Shown: positions 41,568-51,041, counted from the stretch's first letter. The stretch: 55,894 nt of DNA from Flavobacteriaceae bacterium PRS1 (GCA_003709165.1 RDRZ01000015.1:1-55894); one strand, 5' to 3'. Numbers and translations: made by a program. Notes: generated by a model from the sequence alone, not told the origin.

Positions 41568-42359
41568 TTAATTATCCTTAATAAGTAATATTTGTGCCAC
41601 CAGGTTTTCTAAAGAACCTTTGATATTACCACCTTTAGGCTCGATGGTAATACTTAAACTAATTGCATCTTCGATATATGGAACCGATTGCAGTTTACGA
41701 TCGTTAATATCTAATATGCCAAGGCTTACCATTTTGTCTTGCAAATTAGCCCACATTTGATAGCATTGTTCTTCGGAAAGTTCAGGCAATGAAACGACAT
41801 CTATTAAAGAAGATTTTTCGATAGGATTAATATAAGCTACTGCTTTTAAATCTTTTGCTCTTTCGTTTCCGCGAAGCACATACTTTTGAGTTTCGGGATT
41901 GTTAAGTTTCATAAGCTCTCGAATTACCTTATCGAGCTTATTATTGTTTTTTTCGATATCACTTCGGAGATCAAAAACTTCTTCTGCTATAACGTTGTTT
42001 TCGTTTAAAAGAATTTTGTTTTGATTATAAAACATATACGAACTTCCAGCAAAAATAAGCGCAGTAATACTTGCAGCAACACTATACCAAAAAGGTATTT
42101 TACGCTTTGGAAGTAGTTTAACAACATCTTGATTATCTATGGTTTCTAAAATTGATTTTAGAGTGTAAGAAGGCGGATTTATGGAATTAGACTTCGCAGC
42201 CAACTCCAATCGTACTTGTAAAATTTCGTATTCTTCTTTTACATCTGGATATTTAGCAATATAAGCTTCTACTTTATTGGTTTCACTATCAGTTGTGGCA
42301 CCAATTAAATACTTATCTAATAAACCTAATTCTAAAAAATCGCGTACTTCTTTTTCCAT
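41568..42359 (-). CDS. Anti-sigma factor (RskA-like)
   Basis: A 263-aa protein: an N-terminal cytoplasmic part (FLELGLLDKYLIGATTDSETNKVEAYIAKYPDV, ZAS-like but without HxxxCxxC), a membrane helix (IPFWYSVAASITALIFAGSSYMFY), a coiled coil, and a C-terminal RskA/anti-sigma-K domain (VVSLPELSEEQCYQMWANLQ, SLGILDI, SLSITIEPKGG). It probably sequesters the ECF sigma factor encoded 11 bp upstream. Confidence 0.88.
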   Translation of the reverse strand: MEKEVRDFLELGLLDKYLIGATTDSETNKVEAYIAKYPDVKEEYEILQVRLELAAKSNSINPPSYTLKSILETIDNQDVVKLLPKRKIPFWYSVAASITALIFAGSSYMFYNQNKILLNENNVIAEEVFDLRSDIEKNNNKLDKVIRELMKLNNPETQKYVLRGNERAKDLKAVAYINPIEKSSLIDVVSLPELSEEQCYQMWANLQDKMVSLGILDINDRKLQSVPYIEDAISLSITIEPKGGNIKGSLENLVAQILLIKDN

Positions 42360-42370
42360 GATTTTATTTT

Positions 42371-42901
42371 TTATGGATTATAGATTTTTTTTAGTTCTCG
42401 TAATCCAATTTTTAACCTAGACTTAACTGTACCTAAAGGAATACTTAATTCTTCGCTGGCTTCTTGTTGTGTCATACCTTCAAAAAATAAAGCCTTTAAT
42501 ACAATTTGATATTTAGATTCCAGGCTAGCAACATGCTTTTTTAAATCTATTGTATCTTGATTTAAACCAGATGTCGATAATTTATATACGTTAGAGTCGG
42601 CAATATGGATTTCTTTGGTAAACTTAATATTATGGCTTCTTAATTTATCGATAGCAGTATTACGTGCAATTCTATACAGCCAAGTAAATAGTTTGGCTTT
42701 AGAAGCGTCGTACTTTTTAGCGTTTTTCCAAATTTTGATAAAGCTTTCTTGAAGCGCATCTTCGGCTAAAGCTTTGTCTATTGTAATTTTTTGAATTACG
42801 CCGAGAAGCGAACCAGAATAATTTTCATAAATTAACTGAATTGCCCTTTTATCGCCTTCATTTAAAAGACTTACTATATGTTGCTCTAATTTTGAAACCA
42901 A
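42371..42901 (-). CDS. ECF sigma factor (partner of the RskA-like anti-sigma factor)
   Basis: A 176-aa protein: region 2 ALAEDALQESFIKIWKN and KLFTWLYRIARNTAIDKLRS, region 4 LFFEGMTQQEASEELSIPLGTVKSRLKIGLRELKKI. It resembles SigK-like ECF factors paired with RskA. Translation seems to start at TTG (42899-42901). TAAATTTG at 42925-42932 could be a promoter. Confidence 0.9.
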   Translation of the reverse strand: MVSKLEQHIVSLLNEGDKRAIQLIYENYSGSLLGVIQKITIDKALAEDALQESFIKIWKNAKKYDASKAKLFTWLYRIARNTAIDKLRSHNIKFTKEIHIADSNVYKLSTSGLNQDTIDLKKHVASLESKYQIVLKALFFEGMTQQEASEELSIPLGTVKSRLKIGLRELKKIYNP

Positions 42902-42924
42902 ATTATTATTTTGCTTATAACGTA

Positions 42925-42932
42925 CAAATTTA
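42925..42932 (-). promoter_or_regulatory. Candidate promoter box (TAAATTTG) of the sigma/anti-sigma pair
   Basis: TAnnTTTG on the minus strand, 23 bp before the TTG start. The rest of the 200-bp gap to murB shows nothing recognisable. Confidence 0.45.
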
Positions 42933-43101
42933 ACCCAAATTATATATTATAAAATCTATTACGTCTTGAAACTACTGCAAAATACAACACTTTGTTGCAT
43001 TTTTAAGATTAACCATAACGATGCTATGCTGAATCTTATAAAATGCTATATTTTATTGTAGTTTCAATTCTCATTACGAAGTTATAATACATAATTCGGG
43101 T

Positions 43102-44115
43102 TTAAATAATATTTACTTCTAATTCTAAATTTATATCAAAAATTCGTTTAACTGTTGATTGAATAAGTTGCGATAATTTAAAAATATCTTCACCTTTTGC
43201 ATCATCATAATTCACCAATACCAAAGCTTGTTTGTTATGGACACCATAATTTCCAAAACGTTTTCCTTTAAAGCCAAGGTGTTCGATAAGCCAACCAGCA
43301 GGAATTTTTATATTTTCTTCTGAAACTGAATAACTCGGTAGTTCCGGAAAATTAATTTTTAATGTATTGAAATGAGATTTAGATATGATTGGGTTTTTAA
43401 AAAAGCTTCCACTATTACCTATAACTTTTGGATTGGGTAATTTAGATTCTCTAATAGTAATTACTGCATTTGAAACATCTTGAATTGAAGGACTTTCTAC
43501 CTTCATTTTCTTTAATTCTTCAGTAATTGCGCCATAAGATGTATTTATTTTATGGTTTTTATTAGTTAACTCTAAAGTGATATTAAGAATGACATATTTG
43601 CCTTTTAAGTCTTGCTTGAAAATTGAATTCCGATACTCGAATTTGCATTCTTCTTTAGTAAAAATTCTAACTTTTTGAGTGTTGATATGAAGTGCTTCAC
43701 AAGAAACAAAAACGTCTTTTAACTCTACACCATAAGCACCAATATTCTGTATAGGTGTTGCGCCAACATTGCCAGGAATAAGCGAAAGATTTTCGATACC
43801 ACCAAAATTATGCTCTAAACACCACAATACAAAATCATGCCAATTCTCTCCAGTTGCAACTTTAACAATTACTGTATCTTCATTTTTTGAAATTATTTCA
43901 ATATTTTTTAAGTCTAAATGGATTACTAAAACATCAACATCTTTTGTTAGAAGCATATTACTGCCACCACCAAGAATAAATTTTTCCGGAAATGCTTCAA
44001 GGTTTAATACAAATTTTAATTCTTCAACACTTTTTACTGAAACAAAATGTTTTGCTTTAACATCAATACCAAAAGTATTGTATTGTTTTAGAGATATGTT
44101 ACTTAAAATTTCCAC
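43102..44115 (-). CDS. murB: UDP-N-acetylenolpyruvoylglucosamine reductase
   Basis: FAD enzyme of the second step of UDP-MurNAc synthesis. NTFGIDVKA, LGGGSNMLLTKDVD, IENLSLIPGNVGATPIQNIGAYGVE (family block), YRNSIFK, GSFFKNP with the proton-donating Ser, and PAGWLIEHLGFKGKRFG show a type I MurB of normal length (337 aa). It shares one nucleotide with the upstream aminotransferase gene, implying cotranscription. Confidence 0.96.
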   Translation of the reverse strand: MEILSNISLKQYNTFGIDVKAKHFVSVKSVEELKFVLNLEAFPEKFILGGGSNMLLTKDVDVLVIHLDLKNIEIISKNEDTVIVKVATGENWHDFVLWCLEHNFGGIENLSLIPGNVGATPIQNIGAYGVELKDVFVSCEALHINTQKVRIFTKEECKFEYRNSIFKQDLKGKYVILNITLELTNKNHKINTSYGAITEELKKMKVESPSIQDVSNAVITIRESKLPNPKVIGNSGSFFKNPIISKSHFNTLKINFPELPSYSVSEENIKIPAGWLIEHLGFKGKRFGNYGVHNKQALVLVNYDDAKGEDIFKLSQLIQSTVKRIFDINLELEVNII

Positions 44116-45305
44116 TAACCGTTATATTGTTTAAGAGCTTCTTTTAATATATTAACTGAAGCTATTAAATCTTCTTGTTTAAGTACGTATGCAATTCTAA
44201 CTTGGTTTAAACCCAAACCTTTTGTGGAATAAAATCCAGCTGCAGGAGCAACCATTATGGTTTCTCCATTGAGTTCAAAATCTTCTAAAAGCCATTGTGC
44301 AAAATCATCAGCATTTTTTACAGGTAATTCTACAATACAGTAAAAAGCGCCTTTAGGTTTTGCCACTTTAACGCCTTTAACTTTTTGTAATTCTTCAACA
44401 AGTGTATTTCGTCTTGCAACATATTCGTTTATCACATCATCAAAATAGCTTTGCGGTGTTTCTAAAGCAGCTTCACTTGCTATTTGTGCATAGGTAGGAG
44501 GTGATAATCGTGCTTGTGCAAATTTTAAAGCAGTATCTATTACAGCTTTGTTTTTTGAAACGATGCATCCAATTCTTGCACCACACATACTGTAGCGTTT
44601 TGAAACTGAATCAATCATAATAGCATATTCCTCTAAACCTTCTTCTTGCATAACAGAATAATGTTCAGCACCATCGTAAGCAAATTCACGATATACTTCA
44701 TCTGCAATTAAAAACAAGTCGTGAGTTTTAACAATTTCGGCTAATTTTTTAATTTCTTCCTTACTATAAAGATAACCTGTTGGGTTTCCAGGATTGCAAA
44801 TAAGTATTGCTTTTGTTTTTGGAGTAATCAGTTTTTCGAATTCTGAAATAGGTGGTAAAGCAAAATCATCTTCAATTTTAGAAATTACAGGCACGATGTT
44901 TATTCCAGAAGCTGTAGAAAATCCATTATAATTAGCGTAAAATGGCTCTGGAATAATTACTTCGTCGTCAGCATCCATAATACTTCCGAAAGTAAAGAGT
45001 AGTGCTTCACTACCACCAGTTGTCACAATAATATCACTTGCAGTAACTGAAATATCATTTTTAGCGTAATAATTGGCAATTTTGGTTCTGTATTCTTCCG
45101 ATCCTTCCGAACGACTATAAGCAATAACTTCAAGTGTATTATTTCTTACAGCATCAAGAGCAACTTGAGGCGTTTTAATATCTGGTTGTCCTATATTTAA
45201 ATGAAATACGTTTATACCTCTTTTTTTTGCATTTTCAGCATAAGGAACCAATTTACGTATTGGCGATTCAGGCATTGACATTCCTTTATTAGAAATTCTT
45301 GGCAT
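44115..45305 (-). CDS. PLP-dependent aminotransferase, class I
   Basis: From the chosen start (MPRISNKGMSMPESPI) it is 396 aa. Fold-type I AspC-like blocks: FHLNIGQPDIKTP, TTGGSEALLFTFGSIMD, ICNPGNPTGYLYSKEE, FLIADEVYREFAYDG, SVSKRYSMCGARIGC with the Schiff-base Lys, and RIAYVL with the carboxylate-binding Arg. The amino acid substrate cannot be told. The nine upstream residues (MHLSNNNNK) are low-complexity and probably untranslated. Confidence 0.92.
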   Translation of the reverse strand: MPRISNKGMSMPESPIRKLVPYAENAKKRGINVFHLNIGQPDIKTPQVALDAVRNNTLEVIAYSRSEGSEEYRTKIANYYAKNDISVTASDIIVTTGGSEALLFTFGSIMDADDEVIIPEPFYANYNGFSTASGINIVPVISKIEDDFALPPISEFEKLITPKTKAILICNPGNPTGYLYSKEEIKKLAEIVKTHDLFLIADEVYREFAYDGAEHYSVMQEEGLEEYAIMIDSVSKRYSMCGARIGCIVSKNKAVIDTALKFAQARLSPPTYAQIASEAALETPQSYFDDVINEYVARRNTLVEELQKVKGVKVAKPKGAFYCIVELPVKNADDFAQWLLEDFELNGETIMVAPAAGFYSTKGLGLNQVRIAYVLKQEDLIASVNILKEALKQYNG

Positions 45306-45436
45306 TTTATTATTGTTATTTGATAAGTGCAAAGTTGCAAAATAAATCTTAAAGTTTATTTAAAATAATATCCTTAATAAACTATTTTATTAAAAGATTT
45401 GTAAATTGTAAGGAATACATTTTAGAAGAAGATTGA

Positions 45437-46762
45437 ATGTTTAAACCTTATTTTATTTTTATTTTTTGTTGTGTTTTTTGCTTTCAAAGTTTTTCGCAAG
45501 GAAATTTTATTTTAAGAAAAGGTAATAAGGATAGAATTAATTTTAAGCTTATTCATAATCTTATCGTGATTCCTGTAGAAATAAATGGTGCTAAGCTGTC
45601 TTTTTTATTAGATACAGGAATAAGTAAATCTATAATTTTCAATTTTTTAAATCTTAGAGAAGACCTTCAGATTAATCAAGCAGAAAGCATTTATTTAAGA
45701 GGTTTAGGTGAAGGAAAGGCTGTAGAAGCTCTTAAATCTAGAAACAATGTTTTTAGAATAGGAAAAGCTATTAATATTAATCAAGATATATATGCGATTT
45801 TTGATCCATCACTAAATTTTGCACCACGGCTTGGTGTTCCTATTCATGGCATTATTGGATACGACCTTTTAAAAGATTTTGTTGTTGAAGTTAATTATTC
45901 TAATAAATACATAAAATTACACGACCCAGATACATATAAACCCAAAAAATGTAAAAAATGTAAATCACTTCCTATAGAATTTCATAATAATAAGCCATAT
46001 ATAATTGGTTCGATAAGCATAAATGGTAATAGTAAACAGGTAAAATTGTTAATAGATTCTGGGGGAAGTGATGCGTTATGGTTATTTGATGACGAAGATA
46101 TAACGATACCTGATAAATTTTTTGAAGATTTTTTAGGAAGAGGATTAAGCGGAAGTGTTTATGGTAAGCGTTCTAAACTTGACAAATTTTCTATAGCAGG
46201 GTTTGAATTAAAAAAAGTAAATGTAGCTTTTCCAGATTCTATGTCAGTAAGTTATGCTAAAAAAATTAAAGATAGAAATGGGAGTTTGGGTGGTGAAATT
46301 TTAAAGCGGTTTAATATCATTTTAGATTACCCTAATAGTAAAATTACTTTAAAAAGAAATAGATTTTTTAGTAATCCATTTTATTATAACTTAAGTGGAA
46401 TTACACTTGAACACAATGGAGTTCGAATGGTTAAAGAAATTGATAGAGGTTCTGGAATAACACGATTTAACAGTAATTCTGAATCTGCTGGAAGTGTTAC
46501 TGTATTTGTTACTAATTCATACAGATATCTGTTAGCTTCAGCCTTTACAATTGTTGAATTAAGGGAGGACTCTCCTGCAAAAAATGCTGGTCTAAAACTT
46601 GAAGATGTAATTTTGGCAGTTAATAATAAAGATGCACATTTATATTCTTTACAAGATATAATCCAAATGTTCTATGGAGAAGATGGTAACCGTATTAGCT
46701 TATTAATTGATAGAAAAGGAGTTCAATTAAGATTTAATTTTAGATTGGAAAAGCTATTATAA
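45437..46762 (+). CDS. Secreted aspartyl protease (retropepsin-like, duplicated) with PDZ domain
   Basis: A 441-aa protein. A signal peptide (YFIFIFCCVFCFQSFSQ) is followed by two retropepsin-like lobes: LSFLLDTGISKSIIF (Asp59) and VKLLIDSGGSDALW (about Asp205), each with a D-T/S-G catalytic motif, so one chain could form the active site usually made by a dimer. The C-terminal ~110 aa are a PDZ domain (REDSPAKNAGLKLEDVILAVNN). Probably periplasmic proteolysis; the substrate is unknown. A terminator follows directly. Confidence 0.88.
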   Translation: MFKPYFIFIFCCVFCFQSFSQGNFILRKGNKDRINFKLIHNLIVIPVEINGAKLSFLLDTGISKSIIFNFLNLREDLQINQAESIYLRGLGEGKAVEALKSRNNVFRIGKAININQDIYAIFDPSLNFAPRLGVPIHGIIGYDLLKDFVVEVNYSNKYIKLHDPDTYKPKKCKKCKSLPIEFHNNKPYIIGSISINGNSKQVKLLIDSGGSDALWLFDDEDITIPDKFFEDFLGRGLSGSVYGKRSKLDKFSIAGFELKKVNVAFPDSMSVSYAKKIKDRNGSLGGEILKRFNIILDYPNSKITLKRNRFFSNPFYYNLSGITLEHNGVRMVKEIDRGSGITRFNSNSESAGSVTVFVTNSYRYLLASAFTIVELREDSPAKNAGLKLEDVILAVNNKDAHLYSLQDIIQMFYGEDGNRISLLIDRKGVQLRFNFRLEKLL

Positions 46763-46788
46763 AAAAACCCACAATATTGTGGGTTTTT
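46763..46788. terminator. Bidirectional terminator
   Basis: AAAAACCCACAAT and ATTGTGGGTTTTT are perfect arms; the hairpin serves the protease gene (+) and may also serve the DUF1573 gene (-). Confidence 0.85.
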
Positions 46789-46807
46789 CATAATATTTAA
46801 AGAAATA

Positions 46808-47242
46808 TTAGTTTTTTTCTAATACACTTTTATTTTTTTTATCTAAAATGCTATTTTTACTTGAATCTACTACTAAACCTTTTATTTTTAATGCTATAGT
46901 AGGAGCGTTAGCAGCATTGGTAGAGACTGTAATGGTCTTTCTAATTGGCATTACTCGATTAGTATCATACTTAACCGAAATTTTGCCAGTTTCTCCTGGG
47001 AGAATAGGACCTTTAGGTTTTGAAGGGATTGTACAGCCACAACTTGATTTAACTTTAGTAATAATAAGAGGAGCATTACCAGTATTTGTAAATTCAAAAA
47101 CTCTTACACCATCAGCACCTTTTTCTATGGTACCGTAATCTATAACTTCAGTTTTAAATTCAATTTTAGCTGCCTTTTCTTGAGCATTTACTGAAAAACT
47201 GATTAAACCAACAAATAAAATTGTTATTAAATTTTTCATCAT
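46808..47242 (-). CDS. DUF1573 domain secreted protein
   Basis: A 144-aa protein with a signal peptide (LITILFVGLISFSVNAQ) and a single Ig-like DUF1573 domain: DYGTIEKGADGVRVFEFTNTGNAPLIITKVKSSCGCTIPSKP (family core, CGC motif), LPGETGKISVKYDTNR and RKTITVSTNA. These are common envelope proteins in Bacteroidetes with unknown function. TATTTTTG at 47290-47297 is a possible promoter. Confidence 0.9.
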   Translation of the reverse strand: MMKNLITILFVGLISFSVNAQEKAAKIEFKTEVIDYGTIEKGADGVRVFEFTNTGNAPLIITKVKSSCGCTIPSKPKGPILPGETGKISVKYDTNRVMPIRKTITVSTNAANAPTIALKIKGLVVDSSKNSILDKKNKSVLEKN

Positions 47243-47289
47243 TCTAATTTTAAATTCGACGTAAACATACTTACTTTTTGTTCATTCTA

Positions 47290-47297
47290 CAAAAATA
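47290..47297 (-). promoter_or_regulatory. Candidate promoter box (TATTTTTG) for the DUF1573 gene
   Basis: TAnnTTTG on the minus strand, 47 bp before the ATG. Confidence 0.4.
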
Positions 47298-47374
47298 TTA
47301 GATGTAATGCAATTTCATAAGAGAATTAAACCTATATAATTAACATTATAATTTTACAGAAAAAGAAATATAAG

Positions 47375-47382
47375 TACTTTTG
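47375..47382 (+). promoter_or_regulatory. valS promoter box (TACTTTTG)
   Basis: TAnnTTTG ending 30 bp before the ATG at 47413. An apparent TTG start at 47380 lies in this box, which argues for the later ATG. Confidence 0.6.
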
Positions 47383-47412
47383 CATATTAATGTTCAAAAA
47401 TTATTCCAAAGT

Positions 47413-50043
47413 ATGACAATCCCATCAATATATGATGCAAAAAATGTAGAAAGCAAATGGTACGATTACTGGATGTCTCATAATTATTTTCATTCAGTGC
47501 CTGACGATAGAGAGCCTTATACTATAGTTATCCCGCCACCAAACGTTACAGGAGTCTTGCATATGGGACACATGCTTAACAATACAATTCAGGATGTGTT
47601 GATTCGTCGTGCACGATTAAAAGGGTTTAATGCGTGTTGGGTGCCTGGGACAGACCATGCATCTATTGCTACCGAAGCTAAAGTAGTCGCGAAATTAAAA
47701 GCACAAGGAATTGATAAAAATGAGTTATCACGAGAGGAATTTATAGCGCATGCTTGGGAGTGGACACACGAATATGGTGGCGTAATTTTAGAACAACTTA
47801 AAAAGTTAGGTTGTTCTTGTGATTGGGACAGAACCAAGTTTACGATGGATGATGATATGAATGAAGCTGTAATTAAAGTTTTTGTAGAGTTGTTCAATAA
47901 AGGCTTGATTTATCGTGGATACCGAATGGTAAATTGGGATCCAGTAGCCAAAACTACATTGTCTGACGAGGAAGTAGTGCATATAGAATGTACCGACACA
48001 TTGTACTATGTAAAATATCAAATTGAAGGAGAAAACGGCTTTGTAACTATTGCTACGACACGGCCAGAAACTATTTTAGGCGATACGGCAGTTTGCATTA
48101 ATCCAAACGACGAACGTTTTACTTATTTAAAAGGAAAGAAAGTTATTGTTCCTATATGTAATCGTGTAGTTCCTATTATTGAAGATGATTATGTGGATAT
48201 TGAGTTTGGTACAGGCTGCTTAAAAATAACTCCTGCACACGATGTAAACGATAAGCAAATAGGAGATAGGCATAATTTGGAGATTATAGATATTTTTAAT
48301 GAAGATGCGACTCTAAACACCTACGGATTACATTACCAAGGTAAAGATCGAGTTGTCGCACGTAAAGATATTGCCAAAGAACTTGAAGATTTAGGAATTT
48401 TGGTTAAAACGGAAGAAATAACACATAAAATCGGCACAAGCGAACGCACAAAAGCAGTCATTGAGCCAAGATTGAGTGATCAGTGGTTCTTAAAAATGAA
48501 AGATTTGGTAAAACCAGCAATACAGTCGGTTTTAGTAGATAAAGATATTAAGCTGTTTCCTAAAAAGTTTGAAAACACCTATCGCCATTGGATGGAAAAT
48601 ATTCGTGATTGGAATATTTCCAGACAGCTGCTTTGGGGTCAGCAAATTCCTGCATATTTCTATGGTGATGGAAAAAACGATTTTGTGGTTGCTGAAACTA
48701 TCGAAGAAGCATTAAAGCTGGCACAAGAGAAGACCGGAGACCGAAGACTGAAGACTGAAGACTTAAAACAAGAATCAGATGTTGTAGATACGTGGTTTTC
48801 GTCTTGGTTATGGCCTATGAGTGTTTTTGATGGCATCCGCAATCCTGAAAACGAAGACATTAACTATTACTATCCAACCAACGATTTGGTAACAGCACCA
48901 GACATTCTTTTCTTTTGGGTAGCACGAATGATTATTGCTGGATACGAATTTAAAGGCAAAAAACCATTCTCAAATGTGTATTTTACAGGATTGGTTCGTG
49001 ATAAGCAGCGTCGTAAAATGAGCAAATCACTCGGTAATTCTCCAGATGCACTAAAACTGATTGAAGAATTTGGAGCAGATGGTGTTCGTGTTGGTTTATT
49101 ATTGAGTTCGGCAGCTGGAAACGATTTAATGTTTGAGGAAGCATTGTGTCAACAAGGCAAAGGCTTTGCTAACAAAGTATGGAATGCTTTTAGACTGATA
49201 AAAGGTTGGGAAATTGCAGATATTGAGCAACCCAAATCATCCCAAATAGCCATAGAATGGTTTGAAAGTAAATTCCAACAGACTTTATTAGAATTAGAAG
49301 ATTATTACAGCAAATACAGATTAAGCGATGCTTTAATGACTACTTATAAGTTGATTTGGGACGATTTCTGTTCGTGGTTGCTTGAAATGGTAAAACCAGC
49401 ATATCAGCAACCAATTGATAGAAAGACCTATAATGCCATTGTCACTATTCTTGAGGATAACTTAAAGATTTTACATCCTTTTATGCCTTTTTTAACTGAA
49501 GAGATCTGGCAGCATATTGCAACAAGAACTCCACAAGAAGCTTTAATTATTGAAAAATGGCCTGAAACGAAATCTGTAAACAAAGATTTAATTTCTGAAT
49601 TTGATTTTGCTGCTGAAGTTATTTCAGGAATTAGAACCATTAGAAAACAAAAGAACATTGCGTTTAAGGATGCTATAGAACTTCACGTTTTAAATAATGA
49701 AAAGACTGCAACTACTTTTGATGTTGTTATTAGTAAACTCGGAAATATTTCTACTTTAAATTATACCAATGAAAAAGTTGAAGGAGCTTTGACTTTTAGA
49801 GTAAAATCGAACGAGTATTTTGTGCCAATGCAAGGAAGCATTGATATTGAAGCAGAAATTGCAAAACTAACCGAAGAGCTAAACTATACACAAGGCTTTT
49901 TAAAATCGGTACAAAAGAAACTATCTAACGAGCTTTTTGTAAATAATGCTCCAGACCAAGTTGTAGCCAGCGAAAAGAAAAAAGAAGCCGATGCATTATC
50001 AAAAATAGAAACTCTTAAAGCGAGTTTGAAGAGTTTAACCTAA
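47413..50043 (+). CDS. valS: Valyl-tRNA synthetase
   Basis: Class Ia synthetase of 876 aa from MTIPSIYDAKNVESKWYDYW. PPPNVTGVLHMGHMLNN contains the HIGH signature and RRKMSKSLGNSPD the KMSKS loop; ATTRPETILGDTAV marks the editing domain, and the C-terminus has the coiled-coil tRNA arm. Residues 439-451 (KTGDRRLKTEDLK) are encoded by five consecutive 7-bp units, an in-frame repeat in a variable loop before DVVDTWFSSWLWP. The start was chosen because the promoter box covers upstream codons. Confidence 0.97.
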   Translation: MTIPSIYDAKNVESKWYDYWMSHNYFHSVPDDREPYTIVIPPPNVTGVLHMGHMLNNTIQDVLIRRARLKGFNACWVPGTDHASIATEAKVVAKLKAQGIDKNELSREEFIAHAWEWTHEYGGVILEQLKKLGCSCDWDRTKFTMDDDMNEAVIKVFVELFNKGLIYRGYRMVNWDPVAKTTLSDEEVVHIECTDTLYYVKYQIEGENGFVTIATTRPETILGDTAVCINPNDERFTYLKGKKVIVPICNRVVPIIEDDYVDIEFGTGCLKITPAHDVNDKQIGDRHNLEIIDIFNEDATLNTYGLHYQGKDRVVARKDIAKELEDLGILVKTEEITHKIGTSERTKAVIEPRLSDQWFLKMKDLVKPAIQSVLVDKDIKLFPKKFENTYRHWMENIRDWNISRQLLWGQQIPAYFYGDGKNDFVVAETIEEALKLAQEKTGDRRLKTEDLKQESDVVDTWFSSWLWPMSVFDGIRNPENEDINYYYPTNDLVTAPDILFFWVARMIIAGYEFKGKKPFSNVYFTGLVRDKQRRKMSKSLGNSPDALKLIEEFGADGVRVGLLLSSAAGNDLMFEEALCQQGKGFANKVWNAFRLIKGWEIADIEQPKSSQIAIEWFESKFQQTLLELEDYYSKYRLSDALMTTYKLIWDDFCSWLLEMVKPAYQQPIDRKTYNAIVTILEDNLKILHPFMPFLTEEIWQHIATRTPQEALIIEKWPETKSVNKDLISEFDFAAEVISGIRTIRKQKNIAFKDAIELHVLNNEKTATTFDVVISKLGNISTLNYTNEKVEGALTFRVKSNEYFVPMQGSIDIEAEIAKLTEELNYTQGFLKSVQKKLSNELFVNNAPDQVVASEKKKEADALSKIETLKASLKSLT
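48729..48763 (+). repeat. In-frame heptamer array inside valS
   Basis: Five adjacent 7-bp units: GAAGACC, GGAGACC, GAAGACT, GAAGACT, GAAGACT. Since 7 is not a multiple of 3, gain or loss of a single unit would shift the valS frame. Confidence 0.85.
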
Positions 50044-50059
50044 AAGTTTTGAAGATTCG

Positions 50060-50275
50060 TTTAACGGATTTGGCTATGATTTTTTGCGATTGGCAATTTT
50101 AAAACGAGCCGCTTTGGCGAAATCGAACCGCAAACTTGCTGAGCCAAAGCATACCGAGTGTTTTAAAATTGTTTGCACAAACTTTCTAGCTTGTTAATGA
50201 CCATAAATCTAGACTAAAAATTTCAAATTAGTACTAACTAAGCAATTAATTATAGCCGTTGTTGTGTGACGTTCT
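50060..50275. repeat. Large structured repeat with nested inverted arms (attC-like appearance)
   Basis: Outer arms: AACGG plus TTGGCTATGATTTTTTGC (50063-50087) against GCAATTAATTATAGCCGTT (50242-50260). Inner arms: CAATTTTAAAACGAG plus CCGCTTTGGC (50094-50118) against GCCAAAGCATACCGAG plus TGTTTTAAAATTG (50143-50171). The element can fold into one long imperfect hairpin and lies just 3' of the small membrane gene on the minus strand. Similar elements recur in flavobacterial genomes, from memory; no integrase is nearby. Confidence 0.6.
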
Positions 50276-50311
50276 CACTTCACTTCGATTTTCAGAAATT
50301 ACTTGATTATA

Positions 50312-50698
50312 TTAAGGTGTAAAAAACCCAAAATAACCAAAGAATACACCTAAAATTAGGAGTAATATTAAAATATATTTTTGATTTTCTGTTTTTAATA
50401 TCGTGGTTTTATAGGCAGTAAACATTTGCGGAAATACAATTAGTATGATTCCCTTTAAAAGCGATAACCACCCAAATATTGTAATAATTACTGTCCAATC
50501 TGAATTCCAATAATTATGAAATTCTAATATTAAAAATCCAAAAACGATAGCCATATATCCTCCAAGTATAAGATAGGCCGAGTTATCAACTAATTTTGGA
50601 AGTTCTTTCTTATAATATTTGCTACTAAACAACAACCCTAAGAAAAATGAAAAATAAACTGTAGCTAAAATTTTTGCTATTAATATTGAAGTTTCCAT
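50312..50698 (-). CDS. Small integral membrane protein, unknown function
   Basis: 128 aa with four predicted membrane helices (ILIAKILATVYFSFFLGLLF, LILGGYMAIVFGFLILEF, WTVIITIFGWLSLLKGIILIVF and YILILLLILGVFFGYFGF as approximate spans). I do not recognise a family. It is a single gene, isolated by a repeat-filled gap on each side, and is followed on its strand by the large hairpin element at 50060-50275, a cassette-like arrangement. Confidence 0.7.
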   Translation of the reverse strand: METSILIAKILATVYFSFFLGLLFSSKYYKKELPKLVDNSAYLILGGYMAIVFGFLILEFHNYWNSDWTVIITIFGWLSLLKGIILIVFPQMFTAYKTTILKTENQKYILILLLILGVFFGYFGFFTP

Positions 50699-51041
50699 AA
50701 TTTATACTTTTATGATTTAATTGTTATGAATCTATTTAAAAATATTCTCTAACTTATGTTTTTCCCGTTCTAAATATTTCATAATTCCTTTTTTGTTGAC
50801 CTATCTAGGGAATGACACACAATGCTTTGATAAAATGAGTTTTAACTCTTTTTATCAGTCGTTAAACGAAGGTAGCCTTTATTATTGACAAAGTCAAGGT
50901 TATTTGTGGGAGTAACTGTTAATTTGAGTAAAGAAATAGATGTCTTCTCCTTTTTAATGAGGAGTGTCCCGATTTTAAAAAAAAAATGGAATCCCGATAG
51001 CTATCGGGAGAGGTGGTTATTGTAACCCTTCCGAACTTCGT
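50699..51041. other. 343-bp gap without a gene
   Basis: No convincing ORF. It contains an imperfect hairpin TGATAAAATGAGTT... to ...CTTTTTATCA (50828-50857) and the terminator at its right end. The remainder is AT-rich and shows nothing I can identify. Confidence 0.6.
50976..51009 (-). terminator. Terminator of the LUD-cdsA-psd-ACBP operon
   Basis: TCCCGATAG and CTATCGGGA (50992-51009) form a perfect 9-bp stem; the minus strand continues within a few bases into a run of ten T. Confidence 0.7.

Noticed and set aside
45437-46762. DegP/HtrA-type serine protease because of the PDZ domain
   Set aside because: There is no His-Asp-Ser triad; the catalytic motifs are DTG and DSG of aspartyl proteases.
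50118-50135. A T-arm-like GGTTCGATTTC (minus strand) suggesting a tRNA
   Set aside because: No acceptor stem, anticodon arm or CCA context; the segment lies within the long hairpin element.
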